64,000 bases of DNA from Hyphomonas oceanitis SCH89 (GTDB lineage Bacteria > Pseudomonadota > Alphaproteobacteria > Caulobacterales > Hyphomonadaceae), in contig NZ_ARYL01000020.1 in NCBI RefSeq assembly GCF_000685295.1, positions 1 to 64,000 on the forward strand, read 5' to 3'. The notes beneath the pieces are model-generated. The model was not told where the DNA came from and ran no database searches. It saw nothing but the letters and a program-made list of their open reading frames with translations. This document shows, one piece after another, positions 1 through 9,218 of the stretch (within the stretch, counting starts at the first letter, position 1; every line of letters starts with the position of its first letter). Both the position numbers and the translations under genes were made by a program.

Positions 1-1707
1 GTCAGTTACACCACGCGCTGGGACACGATCGAGCTGATTGCGGATTGAAATGACATCCGGCGACGTAAACCACCTGACAAGATCAGGGTCGTTCGAATTT
101 CCCACAAAGTCGGGATTGGTTTGCCCAGTCAAAGCGCTTTGTTGAATTCCGGTCGAGAAGGGGTTGAGCCATTGGCAAGGGCCAGTGCCAGGCGTACTCG
201 TCGCCGGATCGCTGCCGCCCGGGGTGCAGTCTGCGCCGCCAAGGCCCCGCAGAGCATACTGCATACGGTTGACCAATTGGTCCTTGCCCGATGCTTCTGA
301 TAGGGTTTCACTATAGGTAAAATTGGTTTCCCAGCTGATTTCTTTGTCGGCAAGCGTGTCGCCACTGAGGCCGCCGGAAACCCGGTAGACATCGTAGTTC
401 CGGAAATCCCATGAGTCGCTATCGTTGAAGGCTGGATTTCCTCCAAGCGCAAACGGGCGCCAACCATAACGGGCATTCACGCCGACGAGCGGGATGCCGT
501 CGTAAGCTGCCTGCGACAGTCCAAGGTCTGCTGCATTGTACTGCGATAGCATATCCTGAAGACCAGGATTGTCGGCGGGGATAAAGTAGAATCCGTTGAA
601 GCGGTTGAACGCGGGACCGCCAGTCGCGGCGAATGTTGGTCCGGTTGCGAAGGTCGGTTGCGATGCGGAGATCTTCACCCGAGGAACGCGGGTTGTCGAG
701 TAAAGTGCATCCAGATGAAAGTCGATAGAGGGCGAAACAGCAAGATTGGTTTCGAAATAGAGCTGCGACCTATCTTGCTCGTCAACGATATTTAGGGATT
801 TCGCATAAGGGTATTGGCAAGCCGGAGCGCGCAATGAGAAAGAGGCGCTAAGTCTGTACTCTTCCGGGGTTAGCTCACCGCCAAGGGGTTCGCAGCCCGG
901 ATCAACAAAGCCGCTATAAGACAGTAGCGAAGAACCGGTCAGATAAACGCCTGGATTGCTATACGCAGACCATGCAGATGGGTTCTCAAGGTAGTCAGGT
1001 GAAGACCAATCCCGTTCGGACATGGCAAGTTCGGATCGGTGCTGGTGGGCTGCCGATACCAGAATATTGCCGTTGTCACCGACCCATCCCCAGTTGGCGT
1101 AGACTTGATAGTCTCCATCAGATCCGTCCACAAAGGAATAATCGCCGCCAACATCCAGGCCATCGATATCGCGTCGGATTGTGAAGTTAGCAACGCCGGC
1201 AATAGCGTCAGAACCGTAGGTGGCAGAACCGCCGTCCTTCAGAATCTCCACTTGACCAACTGCCGCTAAAGGGAAGGCGTTGATGTCGGTCAGGGTTTGC
1301 AACCCGGAGGATGTCGGTGCAATTCTGCGACCATTCAGCAGGACCAGGGTGCGGGCATTTCCGAGGCCCCTAAGGTTGAGACTGCTTGCGCCTTCGACGC
1401 GACTTGCAAGTAGGGGGTTGGCATCACCGGCAATTGTGGCGCCAACCATAGGCAGAGATTTTATGAATTCCACATTTCCGGGACTGCCGAGTTTGGCAAG
1501 ATCGTCTGCACTGTAGGATTCGATCGGAAGTGGTGACTGTTCAGGATCACCAAGTAGCAGTGAGCCGGTGATAACGACTGTCTCCAGTCTCTTATCTCCG
1601 TCGGCGCCCGAATCCATTGCAGATTCTTGGGCGTGGGCCATCGCGCCCGCCATGCTGAAGAGAAGCACCAGCGCGGTTGCTCCCGTGTTTCTAACTTGCA
1701 GTTTCAT
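1..1707 (-). CDS. TonB-dependent receptor, N-terminal part (runs off left edge)
   Basis: Outer-membrane receptor for energised import of a ligand. The frame is open from the ATG at 1707 to base 1, at least 569 residues. Residues 1-27 form a signal peptide ending AMAHAQ. A plug domain follows, with LETVVITGS as the segment after the TonB box region, then LNLRGLGNARTLVLLNGRR and ILKDGGSATYGSDAIAGVANF, which are typical plug motifs. The rest is beta-barrel. A purine-rich AAGGGAGGTC precedes the ATG. It is divergent from a catabolic operon and has a LacI-type operator at 1735-1748, so it probably imports the substrate or a precursor of that pathway (inference). The C-terminus lies outside the window. 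Confidence 0.93.
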   Translation of the reverse strand, partial: MKLQVRNTGATALVLLFSMAGAMAHAQESAMDSGADGDKRLETVVITGSLLLGDPEQSPLPIESYSADDLAKLGSPGNVEFIKSLPMVGATIAGDANPLLASRVEGASSLNLRGLGNARTLVLLNGRRIAPTSSGLQTLTDINAFPLAAVGQVEILKDGGSATYGSDAIAGVANFTIRRDIDGLDVGGDYSFVDGSDGDYQVYANWGWVGDNGNILVSAAHQHRSELAMSERDWSSPDYLENPSAWSAYSNPGVYLTGSSLLSYSGFVDPGCEPLGGELTPEEYRLSASFSLRAPACQYPYAKSLNIVDEQDRSQLYFETNLAVSPSIDFHLDALYSTTRVPRVKISASQPTFATGPTFAATGGPAFNRFNGFYFIPADNPGLQDMLSQYNAADLGLSQAAYDGIPLVGVNARYGWRPFALGGNPAFNDSDSWDFRNYDVYRVSGGLSGDTLADKEISWETNFTYSETLSEASGKDQLVNRMQYALRGLGGADCTPGGSDPATSTPGTGPCQWLNPFSTGIQQSALTGQTNPDFVGNSNDPDLVRWFTSPDVISIRNQLDRVPARGVTD

Positions 1708-1734
1708 TATTATGACCTCCCTTTTTTCTTAAAA

Positions 1735-1748
1735 TGTAATCGATTACT
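1735..1748. promoter_or_regulatory. LacI-type operator on receptor promoter
   Basis: TGTAATCGATTACT is a near-perfect palindrome with a central CG. It shares the pattern TGTAAnCGaTTAC with the site at 1860-1873. It lies just downstream of a minus-strand TTGACA at 1758-1753, where a repressor would block the receptor promoter. The LacI-type regulator encoded at 7535-8614 is the obvious candidate to bind it (inference). Confidence 0.7.
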
Positions 1749-1845
1749 ATTTTGTCAATCCCCACTCTAGAGAAAGCCAAAAATTGATACGAATCGGCTC
1801 AAAAACACGGAATATCGGGTAAAAAACCATAAAAATAAAAAGGCG

Positions 1846-1875
1846 TTGACATAAAAAAATGTAAGCGATTACATT
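1846..1875 (+). promoter_or_regulatory. Promoter with overlapping LacI-type operator
   Basis: TTGACA at 1846-1851 is a perfect -35 box. The -10 region (TACATT, 1870-1875, spacer 18) lies inside the palindrome TGTAAGCGATTACA at 1860-1873, so binding of a repressor would exclude RNA polymerase. The palindrome matches the one at 1735-1748. The downstream gene starts at 1906 behind GAGGAGG. Confidence 0.72.
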
Positions 1876-1905
1876 AAACGTGATTGATCAATTGAGGAGG
1901 AATTC

Positions 1906-2913
1906 ATGCGGGCGGTAAATTTGAATAATTATGGCGGGACGGAGAACTTCGAGGTCGTCGATGTGTCTCAGCCAACGCCGAGTGAGGGCGAGGTTCTAAT
2001 CCGTGTGGGTTATGCCGGCCTGCGGTGGGGCGATATCATGCAGCGCAATGGCTTTCCAACCCGTGAGCGGGTCACCCCTTTTATTGGCGGCCAGGAGGCG
2101 GCTGGCGTGATTGAGGCTACTGGCCCTGGTGTCAGCGCGGACTGGAAAGGTAGGCGGGTTGTAGCGATGGTGCCGAACGGAGCATTCGGGGAATACTGCG
2201 TCGCAGCCGAACAGACGCTGTTTGATGTACCCGACTCTGTAAGCCTCGACACGGCGCTGGCCTATCCGATCAATCTGCGTACCGCATATATGCTCGTGTA
2301 CGAATGGGCAAAGGTCCAGCCTGGAGAAACCGTGCTCGTTCATGCAGCTGCTGGTGGTGTGGGGCATCTGGCCGTGCAAATCATGAAGCGCAAGCTTTGG
2401 GATGTGCGCGTGATCGGCATTGTATCGAGCAAGGAAAAGGAAGATCTCTTACTTGCAGATGGGTGTGATTATACAATCAATCGCAAGACTCAAGACTATG
2501 TCGAAGAGGTGAACAAAATCTGCGGCCCCAAATTTACCGGCTTCAAATTAGGTGGGCAGCAAGGGGGTGGTGTGGACGTATCCATGAATGGCGTGTCCGG
2601 TGAGACGCTCCAGCGCGACCCGCGTGTGATCCGCAAGCGCGGACGATGGGTCATTTATGGATATGCCGGTGGTCGCGGAGAACTCGATACATCCGCCTAT
2701 GGCTACGACGGCATCACCATCATGCCATTTTCCTCGCTCGCGTGGCTCGGTACCGAGGCCGATGCGCGTGCCCGAACGTTTGTGCGCGACTGGCTGAAGA
2801 CGGAGCGCCTCGTTACGCCACAAGTTTATAAACTTGAGGATGTCGCTAAGGCGCAGGACGATATGGAAGCCGGCCGCACAACCGGAAAAGTCGTTTTCCA
2901 AATTTCACAATAA
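1906..2913 (+). CDS. NADPH:quinone oxidoreductase-like medium-chain dehydrogenase/reductase
   Basis: First gene of the catabolic operon, 335 residues, usual length for the quinone oxidoreductase branch of the MDR superfamily. The N-terminal GroES-like domain includes GGQEAAGVIEATG at about residues 62-74. The Rossmann domain carries the nucleotide-binding HAAAGGVGHLAVQ at about 147-159. No structural zinc cysteine cluster is seen, as expected for zinc-free quinone reductases. It probably reduces an enone or quinone intermediate with NADPH in the cytoplasm. The start is fixed by GAGGAGGAATTC before the ATG. Promoter and operator lie directly upstream. The precise substrate cannot be read from the sequence. 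Confidence 0.88.
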   Translation: MRAVNLNNYGGTENFEVVDVSQPTPSEGEVLIRVGYAGLRWGDIMQRNGFPTRERVTPFIGGQEAAGVIEATGPGVSADWKGRRVVAMVPNGAFGEYCVAAEQTLFDVPDSVSLDTALAYPINLRTAYMLVYEWAKVQPGETVLVHAAAGGVGHLAVQIMKRKLWDVRVIGIVSSKEKEDLLLADGCDYTINRKTQDYVEEVNKICGPKFTGFKLGGQQGGGVDVSMNGVSGETLQRDPRVIRKRGRWVIYGYAGGRGELDTSAYGYDGITIMPFSSLAWLGTEADARARTFVRDWLKTERLVTPQVYKLEDVAKAQDDMEAGRTTGKVVFQISQ

Positions 2914-2955
2914 GAAAAAAGGTCCGCTAAGAGATCTTTTTAAAGGGAGGAATTC

Positions 2956-3747
2956 ATGAGACTCATCGACATTACACGTCCGCTCGACCCTGAGGATATC
3001 AACAAGCTGCCAGAGGCGATGCGTGCAAGCGCGTCGACTTTTGTGCCTGAAATCATTTATCAGCGGCCGGCCCATGAAGGCGCTGATGTAATGTGCCAAT
3101 TGTTTGATTGTTGCCAAGGCGATTTACCTGGAGGAGAGGGTTGGGGGGCCGAGCGGCTCCACATCAATACTCATCTTGGTACTCACGTTGATGCGCCGCT
3201 ACATTACGGGTCGACATGTGAAGGAAAGCCTTCTCGAACAATTTCCGACATTGATATCAACGAACTTCATGCTGATGGTCACGTTCTTGACCTCAGGGGG
3301 AAGGTTGAGAAGCGGCAGGGAATTCCGGTCGAGTTGCTGCGGGCAGAAATTGAGGCACATCCTGTCAAGATCGGTCGGGGCGATGCCATTATGCTGCGGA
3401 CCGGTCAGGAAGACCATCCGATCGGAGACATGAACTTCTTCAACTATCCTGGCATGACACGCGAGGGGACGCTTTATCTGGCATCTCTTGGTGCCAAGAT
3501 TCTTGGTACAGATGCTCTCGGTTGGGATCGGCCGTTCGATGTCATGCGCAAGGCGTTCAAAGAAACGGGAGACAAATCCCAAATCTGGGACGGCCATTTT
3601 GCTGGACGTGATGCTGAAGTGTTCATCATTCAGCAGCTTCACAATCTGAAATCGTTGCCGCCGCATGGATTCAAGGTTGGATTCTTCCCGCTCCACCTTG
3701 CCAGGTGCAGCGCTTCTCCGGCCCGCGCTGTCGCGTTTGTGTCATGA
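2956..3747 (+). CDS. Cyclase-family (KynB-like) metal-dependent hydrolase 1
   Basis: 263 residues, cyclase family (PF04199; kynurenine formamidase and isatin hydrolase relatives). The metal-binding signature HINTHLGTHVDAPLHY lies at about residues 74-89. The family hydrolyses amide, lactone or ring bonds using Mn or Zn. The gene has its own AGGGAGGAATTC ribosome site, the same GGAGGAATTC-ATG block seen before the first operon gene, 42 bp after it. Its TGA overlaps the ATG of the transporter. A paralogue of similar length is at 6217-7005, so the pathway seems to use two such hydrolases, possibly on successive intermediates (inference). Confidence 0.87.
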   Translation: MRLIDITRPLDPEDINKLPEAMRASASTFVPEIIYQRPAHEGADVMCQLFDCCQGDLPGGEGWGAERLHINTHLGTHVDAPLHYGSTCEGKPSRTISDIDINELHADGHVLDLRGKVEKRQGIPVELLRAEIEAHPVKIGRGDAIMLRTGQEDHPIGDMNFFNYPGMTREGTLYLASLGAKILGTDALGWDRPFDVMRKAFKETGDKSQIWDGHFAGRDAEVFIIQQLHNLKSLPPHGFKVGFFPLHLARCSASPARAVAFVS

Positions 3748-5228
3748 GTGGCATCGAAAAGTCCGAATGGGGGCATAAGCGGCTACCACCGGTATCGACG
3801 CTGCTGTTCGGATTCGGATCGACAGCGGTTGGTATCAAGGACATGGGCTTCAGGACAATCCTGTTGCTTTACTACAATCAAGTCATCGGCCTGCCAGCGG
3901 GGCAGGTTGCGGCCACTATAATGATTGCACTTATTTGTGATGCGGTTCTGGATCCAATCATTGGCGAAATTTCAGATAACTTCCGCTCGCGTTGGGGGCG
4001 CCGACATCCATTCATGTATGCCGCCGCTTTGCCGGTTTCTATTGCATATGTTTTCCTTTGGTTGCCGCCGGAAGGCTGGGGTGTCGGCAATACGTTGATC
4101 TATATGTTCGTCCTGTCGGTTTTCATTCGATCGTTCATTACTTTCTATGAGATACCCAGTGCAGCGCTCACGCCCGAACTTACGAAGGACTATGATGAGC
4201 GCACTCGCTTAATAAGCATACGTTTTATATTCTATTTTGTCGGTGGATCTCTGCTGACTATCATTACTTTTCGCTACTTCCTTCAGCCGAGTGCGGAATA
4301 TCCCGTTGGTCAGCTCAATCCGGCGGGCTACCGAATCTATGCCTATCTTTCTGGCGCGCTGATGTTTGCGAGCATGATTGTCTCGGCGCTGGGAACGCAC
4401 AAGTACATCAAATATCTGGAGCAGCCAAAAACTGACCGGCGGCGTAGTATACTTCACGTGCTGCGTGAAATGAGGGAGACCGTCTCAGACCGATCCTTCA
4501 TTATGGTTGCTGCGGCAAGTTTTTGTAAGGCGGCCGCTCTTGGAATATCCGGAGCGCTCTCGGCTTACATGAGCACTTTCTTCTGGAAGCTCAGTGCCGG
4601 GCAGATCAGCCTGCTTATGATCGATTCATTTTTCGCGGTCGGATTTGCTTATGCTATGGCCACACGATTGAGCAAACGTTTCGGCAAACGAAATGTTGCT
4701 ATCGCGTGTTACGTCTTGTCGATCATATTTGCGTCCTGGCCAGCGATTTTGAAAGTCACTGGAATCGCGCTCCAGCCGGGTGACGCCAGTGTCGTTCCAG
4801 TCCTGTTCTTGAACGGTATCGTCTTCGGCGGGTTGGGTATCTCCTCAACGATTTTGGCGGGCTCGATGATCGCTGACTGTGTCGAAGAAGCTCAGAAAAA
4901 AACAGGGCGCCGGTCCGAAGGGCTGATGTTCGCGATCAATGGCTTGATTGGAAAGATCGTCTCCGGCTTTGGTGTGTTCGGAGCGGGCATGGTGCTGGCA
5001 TTTGTAGGGTTTCCGGAAAAGGCCAATCCCAATGATGTGTCCATCGAGGTAGTCAACAATATGTGGTATACGTACATGGTCGTTGTGGCCGTGCTCTATG
5101 CTGCGGGCACATGGTTGCTCACCCAGTATAATATTACCAAAGCTGACCATGAGCGAAACATAATGGAGCTCGAAGCAGAAGCGGGTAACGAAGCCCAGGT
5201 GGCGACTTTGGGGCGGAACGTGCAATGA
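3744..5228 (+). CDS. GPH-family MFS symporter
   Basis: 494 residues and about 12 hydrophobic segments. RSRWGRRHPFMYAAALP near residue 84 is the loop motif of the glycoside-pentoside-hexuronide:cation symporter family (MFS_2), and the charged DAVLDPIIGEISDN precedes it. It should carry the imported compound across the inner membrane with a cation. I place the start at the ATG overlapping the upstream TGA (ATGA at 3744); the frame is open further upstream from 3705 but that part overlaps the cyclase gene. The stop overlaps the next ATG in the same way, showing translational coupling. Many GPH members carry sugars, but relatives carry other organic compounds, so the substrate is open. Confidence 0.88.
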   Translation: MSGIEKSEWGHKRLPPVSTLLFGFGSTAVGIKDMGFRTILLLYYNQVIGLPAGQVAATIMIALICDAVLDPIIGEISDNFRSRWGRRHPFMYAAALPVSIAYVFLWLPPEGWGVGNTLIYMFVLSVFIRSFITFYEIPSAALTPELTKDYDERTRLISIRFIFYFVGGSLLTIITFRYFLQPSAEYPVGQLNPAGYRIYAYLSGALMFASMIVSALGTHKYIKYLEQPKTDRRRSILHVLREMRETVSDRSFIMVAAASFCKAAALGISGALSAYMSTFFWKLSAGQISLLMIDSFFAVGFAYAMATRLSKRFGKRNVAIACYVLSIIFASWPAILKVTGIALQPGDASVVPVLFLNGIVFGGLGISSTILAGSMIADCVEEAQKKTGRRSEGLMFAINGLIGKIVSGFGVFGAGMVLAFVGFPEKANPNDVSIEVVNNMWYTYMVVVAVLYAAGTWLLTQYNITKADHERNIMELEAEAGNEAQVATLGRNVQ

Positions 5229-6190
5229 AACTCGTTTCGTTCAGGAAAGTGCCCTATGGCGGTGTGCATGTCGGCGCAGTCCTCAACGAGCATAGCATAC
5301 TAGACCTGACAGACGCTGGGGGCTCTGCTGCGTTCGGATCCATGCAGGCGCTGATCCAGGCTGGCGCACCAGCACTCGATCATGCCCGCAAAATCGTGGC
5401 TTCGGCAGATAGCATATTCCTTCTTTCGCCAGAGGAGGTTGAACTCCTTGCCCCCATCCCTGTGCCTGTTCAGTTTCGTGATTTTATGTCCTTTCACAAA
5501 CATATTGAGCAGAGTCAGACCGCTGCTCTGCGGATGCGCCTTGGGCAAACGACAGATAGTGCTCAAAGGGCTGCGATAAAGCAGATGATATCCGATTATC
5601 GAATTCCGGACATCTATTCCCGGCAACCCGTGTATTATAAGGGCAACCGGTTCGGCGTCGGGCATCCGGGCTCAGATGTGAAGTGGCCAGCCTATTCGAA
5701 ACTGATGGATTTCGAGCTCGAACTTGCCTGTGTCATTGGCGTGACAGGATGCGACATTTCAAGAGAGGATGCCCGGAAACATATTTTTGGGTATATGATC
5801 TTCAACGATTTCTCTGCGCGCGATGCGCAGCTCCATGAAATGGAAGGGCGTCTCGGGCCAGCTAAGGGCAAGGATTTTAATGGGGCAAATGTTTTTGGTC
5901 CATATCTGGTGACCGCGGACGAAGTGCCTGATCCCTACAATCTAGAAATGCGAGCTTGGGTGAACGGGGAGCTTCTGTGTGATGCATCATCATCCACCAT
6001 GCACTGGAACTTTGAAGACAGTATCGCGCATGTCTCGCAGAGTGAGACGCTCCACGCGGGTGAAGTTCTGGCCTCCGGAACCGTCGGTGGTGGCTGTGGG
6101 CTTGAACATGGCCGGTTTCTGAAGGACGGGGATGTTGTTGAGCTCGAAATAGAGGGGCTTGGTCGGCTTCGAAATCGAGTTGTTGTGTAA
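5225..6190 (+). CDS. Fumarylacetoacetate-hydrolase-family protein
   Basis: 321 residues. The FAH fold signature MDFELELACVIG at about 160-171 supplies the acidic metal ligands, followed by FNDFSARDAQ at about 195-204 and GPAKGKDFNGANVFGPYLVT. The C-terminus has GTVGGGCGLE, matching the family glycine-rich turn. Members cleave carbon-carbon bonds of beta-diketo acids or act as decarboxylases or hydratases in ring-cleavage pathways. The start ATG overlaps the transporter stop. An AHxxxDH-type alternative assignment is not supported. Substrate unknown. Confidence 0.9.
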   Translation: MKLVSFRKVPYGGVHVGAVLNEHSILDLTDAGGSAAFGSMQALIQAGAPALDHARKIVASADSIFLLSPEEVELLAPIPVPVQFRDFMSFHKHIEQSQTAALRMRLGQTTDSAQRAAIKQMISDYRIPDIYSRQPVYYKGNRFGVGHPGSDVKWPAYSKLMDFELELACVIGVTGCDISREDARKHIFGYMIFNDFSARDAQLHEMEGRLGPAKGKDFNGANVFGPYLVTADEVPDPYNLEMRAWVNGELLCDASSSTMHWNFEDSIAHVSQSETLHAGEVLASGTVGGGCGLEHGRFLKDGDVVELEIEGLGRLRNRVVV

Positions 6191-6216
6191 GGCCGCGGGG
6201 GAAATAGGAGAATATT

Positions 6217-7005
6217 ATGAAGAGGCGTTTCGTAGACCTTTCAATGACGATCAGCTCGGACCCCAGGACAGATCCACCGGGTATGCATCCGGAAATCGAA
6301 TACACGCGGCACAGTGAATCGGCGTCGAGCATAGCCAGTTATTTTCCGGGGCTGACCAAGGCTGACTTGCCCGATGGGGAGGGCTGGGCGACCGAACGGA
6401 TCCGGCTCTCGACTCACAACGGCACACACATGGATGCGCCTTACCATTTTCACTCGACGACGGATTATGGGAAGACGCGTGCGCCGACGATCGATGAAGT
6501 GCCGCTCGACATCTGTTTCAGCGCAGGTGTGAAGGTCGATCTTCGTCATCTTCCTGACGGGCATGTCGCGACAGCGGACGACCTGAAAGAGGCGCTCGAC
6601 AAGATTGAATATGCGTTGACGCCCGGGGACATATTCCTTGCAAATACGCGGGCGGGGGATGTCTTTCCCGAAGAGGGGTTCATTCATGCCGGTTGCGGAT
6701 TCGGCCGGGAGGCGACGTTGTTTTTGACCGAGCAAGGCGTCAAGGTTGTCGGTACCGATGCTTGGAGTTGGGACGCTCCATTTAGCCACACGGCGAGGAA
6801 GTGGGCAGAAACGCGCGATTCTTCTATCATATGGGAAGGCCACAAAGCCGGTCGCGAGCAGCCTTATTGGCAGATGGAGAAACTGGTGAACTTGTCTTCT
6901 TTGCCGCCCTCGGGGTTTGAAGTCATTTGCTTTCCTGTAAAAATAAAAGCTGCTTCGGCGGGCTGGAGTCGTGTGGTTGCCATGTTTACGGAGGCTGGAC
7001 AATGA
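6217..7005 (+). CDS. Cyclase-family metal-dependent hydrolase 2
   Basis: 262 residues, paralogue of the protein at 2956-3747. It has the same metal signature, STHNGTHMDAPYHF, at about residues 68-81, and the same GWATERIRL / GWGAERLHI context before it and GTDAWSWDAPF / GTDALGWDRPF later. A ribosome site (AATAGGAGAA) lies before the ATG after a 26 bp gap. The TGA overlaps the next gene's ATG. The two paralogues differ enough that a recent tandem duplication is unlikely. Confidence 0.87.
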   Translation: MKRRFVDLSMTISSDPRTDPPGMHPEIEYTRHSESASSIASYFPGLTKADLPDGEGWATERIRLSTHNGTHMDAPYHFHSTTDYGKTRAPTIDEVPLDICFSAGVKVDLRHLPDGHVATADDLKEALDKIEYALTPGDIFLANTRAGDVFPEEGFIHAGCGFGREATLFLTEQGVKVVGTDAWSWDAPFSHTARKWAETRDSSIIWEGHKAGREQPYWQMEKLVNLSSLPPSGFEVICFPVKIKAASAGWSRVVAMFTEAGQ

Positions 7006-7538
7006 GGCTTGATTCGCCGCGCATCCGTCCGGTTGGTTCGGACCGCTGGAATGAGGAGCAGAAGAAATTGCTCGAACCCATGGTGTCGAATGGAAAGCTA
7101 CTCAACATTTACGGTACGCTGGGTGTGAAGCCGAAAGCGGCCCGCGCTTTCCTTGCTTGGGGGCACTATGTTCTGCGGGAATCTTCCTTGCCCGCAACCG
7201 ACCGGGAGATTGCTATCCTGCGTGTAGGCGAGCTCGCAAATGCCGGCTATGAGCTCTGGCAACATAGTCGGGTTGGGCGCGCCGTTGGGCTCAGTGATCA
7301 TGATATTGAAGCGGCTAAGGCAGGTCCGGACCACCCTCTCTGGGACGTCAAGCGGAGAACCTTGCTGACGGCTGTCGACGAATTATTCGGTGACCACTTC
7401 ATTTCCGACTCATCCTGGCAAGCGCTTGGCGTCGTCTACAGTCAGGAAGAGTGCATGGATCTTGTTTATGTCGTGGGTCATTACACGCAAGTCTGCATGA
7501 TCCTGAATACATTTGGCGTGCAAATAGAAAAAGAATGA
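7002..7538 (+). CDS. Carboxymuconolactone-decarboxylase-like protein
   Basis: 178 residues from the ATG that overlaps the cyclase TGA; an upstream in-frame codon at 6927 would lie within the cyclase gene and is not preferred. The AhpD/CMD-like helical fold is indicated by DREIAILRVGELANAGYELWQH at about 64-85 and the following GLSDHDIEA. The AhpD CxxC redox motif is absent, so it is more like the decarboxylase or a non-redox member than an alkylhydroperoxidase. Together with the FAH-like and cyclase-like enzymes it points to degradation of a ring or lactone compound (inference). Confidence 0.83.
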   Translation: MRLDSPRIRPVGSDRWNEEQKKLLEPMVSNGKLLNIYGTLGVKPKAARAFLAWGHYVLRESSLPATDREIAILRVGELANAGYELWQHSRVGRAVGLSDHDIEAAKAGPDHPLWDVKRRTLLTAVDELFGDHFISDSSWQALGVVYSQEECMDLVYVVGHYTQVCMILNTFGVQIEKE

Positions 7539-8614
7539 TTATGTCATTCGCCGTAAGTATTGTGCGGCACCAGCCTATCCTTACCGGGCAGCATTTAAAT
7601 CAGGATCAGCCATTGAAACAGGGACAGGTAACGCTTCAGGATGTTGCCAATCGTGCAGGTGTATCGATTGCGACAGCGTCTCGTGTCATTGGCGACGGTA
7701 AAGTTAAGGCGGCGACCCGAGAGAAGGTTGAGCAAGCCATCCGGGATCTCGGCTATTTTCCGAACGCAGCGGCGCGTACATTGCGGGGTGAAAAGTCCAT
7801 GACGGTTGGCGTCGTGTTCAACGAGCTGAATGGATCACTCGCGACAGAATTGCTCGATTCACTGGCTTCTCGACTCCATGCGGATGGCTACAGTCTGTTC
7901 GTCGCTACCGCCCAGGGCAGTGAACAGCAATATGACGAACTCGTGCAACGTTTCGCTGAGCGCCGAGTCGATGCCTTGCTTTGCGTGAATGCTATGGGGG
8001 AGGGGGCCGCGCTGACTCATATACGCGCGCTCGGAATTCCGGCTGCGGCAGTATTTGGACGTAGGGATGGATATCGAGAACTCCCTCTGATTATGCCAAC
8101 TATTCAGGCCGCAGCATTCGCGTGTGGGGAGCGTCTCAAAGCGCTGGGGCACGAGACGATCGGAATAGTGTATCAGGCGACATCCCGACCACTCACGGGC
8201 TTCAGATATTTCATGAAAGAGATGGGATTCTCTGTCAATTCGTATGACCTGGCCGAAACCGGAAGCGATGCAGTCGCTTTCATCAACCGTTACATGCTGG
8301 ACCCTAACCGCCCAACGGCTTTGATTGCACACCAAAAACTAGCCGCTGAGCTTTTCGACGCGGCTGATCAGATGGCGATCATGATACCGCAGGATATTTC
8401 TTTGATCGGCATTCGGGATCAGACCCAGAATCAGACAGCAACACGTCGTCCTCTTTCAACCATTCATCTTGATCCCGCAACTCTCGGCCTTGAGTCTGCC
8501 TCAAGACTTGTGCGGATACTTAAAAATGGAGAAGATCAGGGGATGCTTAGCGAGACGCATATTGAAATGGCGAAGTGGGTCGAACGCGATACGACGGGGT
8601 CCGCCAACAAGTAG
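7535..8614 (+). CDS. LacI/GalR-family transcriptional regulator
   Basis: 359 residues from the ATG that overlaps the upstream TGA. After a short N-terminal extension, the LacI helix-turn-helix VTLQDVANRAGVSIATASRV begins near residue 32 and is followed by the hinge helix region NAAARTLRG. A periplasmic-binding-like effector domain fills the rest (SMTVGVVFNELNG, PTALIAHQKLAAELFDAADQ, ISLIGIRD). It closes the catabolic operon, and the two TGTAAnCGaTTAC sites at 1735 and 1860 have the form LacI members bind. It is likely a repressor relieved by a pathway compound (inference). Confidence 0.9.
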   Translation: MIMSFAVSIVRHQPILTGQHLNQDQPLKQGQVTLQDVANRAGVSIATASRVIGDGKVKAATREKVEQAIRDLGYFPNAAARTLRGEKSMTVGVVFNELNGSLATELLDSLASRLHADGYSLFVATAQGSEQQYDELVQRFAERRVDALLCVNAMGEGAALTHIRALGIPAAAVFGRRDGYRELPLIMPTIQAAAFACGERLKALGHETIGIVYQATSRPLTGFRYFMKEMGFSVNSYDLAETGSDAVAFINRYMLDPNRPTALIAHQKLAAELFDAADQMAIMIPQDISLIGIRDQTQNQTATRRPLSTIHLDPATLGLESASRLVRILKNGEDQGMLSETHIEMAKWVERDTTGSANK

Positions 8615-8737
8615 GCTTTCAGATCGCCGAAAAGGTGTCGCTCAAATACGCTCAATATTATGTGTGTTCTATATTGTTTGCCGAGGTGGTGCCAGGCTAA
8701 TGCGAACCCGTCTCAATTATTCGAGAACTAGCAGGTG

Positions 8738-9037
8738 CTAGGCGACGAGAAGGTCGCCCCATTCGCGTAGGGCGGCGTCTCGTTTCTGTTTGAATCGAAC
8801 TCGAGAGTTAATGTGCCTTTCGAAGTTGAAGTGATTGTACACTGACGAATGAACTGAAACGAGTTTCTGCCAACTTCGCATCCGCCGAAATCCAGACATC
8901 GCCCGCTCTCGTCTTCGGAAGGGCAGGTGTGAATTCTCGGCACGATTGTTTAGATGGCGCCCGGTTTCCTGGCGCGCCTCATTAACGATGACCTTCATAG
9001 GGGCCCGATAGGAAGGACACTTGCCCGCAACGTCGGC
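8738..9037 (-). pseudogene. IS6-family transposase remnant (C-terminal end)
   Basis: The minus frame encodes the conserved C-terminal end of IS6/IS26-type DDE transposases: RQETGRHLNNRAENSHLPFR, then RRERAMSGFRRM and VYNHFNFERH. The frame upstream is cut by a stop near 9038 and the N-terminal two thirds, including the first catalytic aspartates, is missing. No clear terminal repeat was found. It is a dead fragment and marks an earlier insertion next to the later IS3 element. Confidence 0.78.
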
Positions 9038-9218
9038 CTATGCCGTGGCGGCGAGGTCAAAATCGCCGCTGGATTTTAACACCCAGGCTGGACCGCCATG
9101 GCCGGGCACCTCAAAGAAACCAGACTGGCAAAGTAGATGGGCTAACGTGTCCGTCGTCAGGTATTTTGAGGCAGATGGCTGCCTGACTTAAGGAGGGTCT
9201 GGCGCATCTGGGTTTGAG

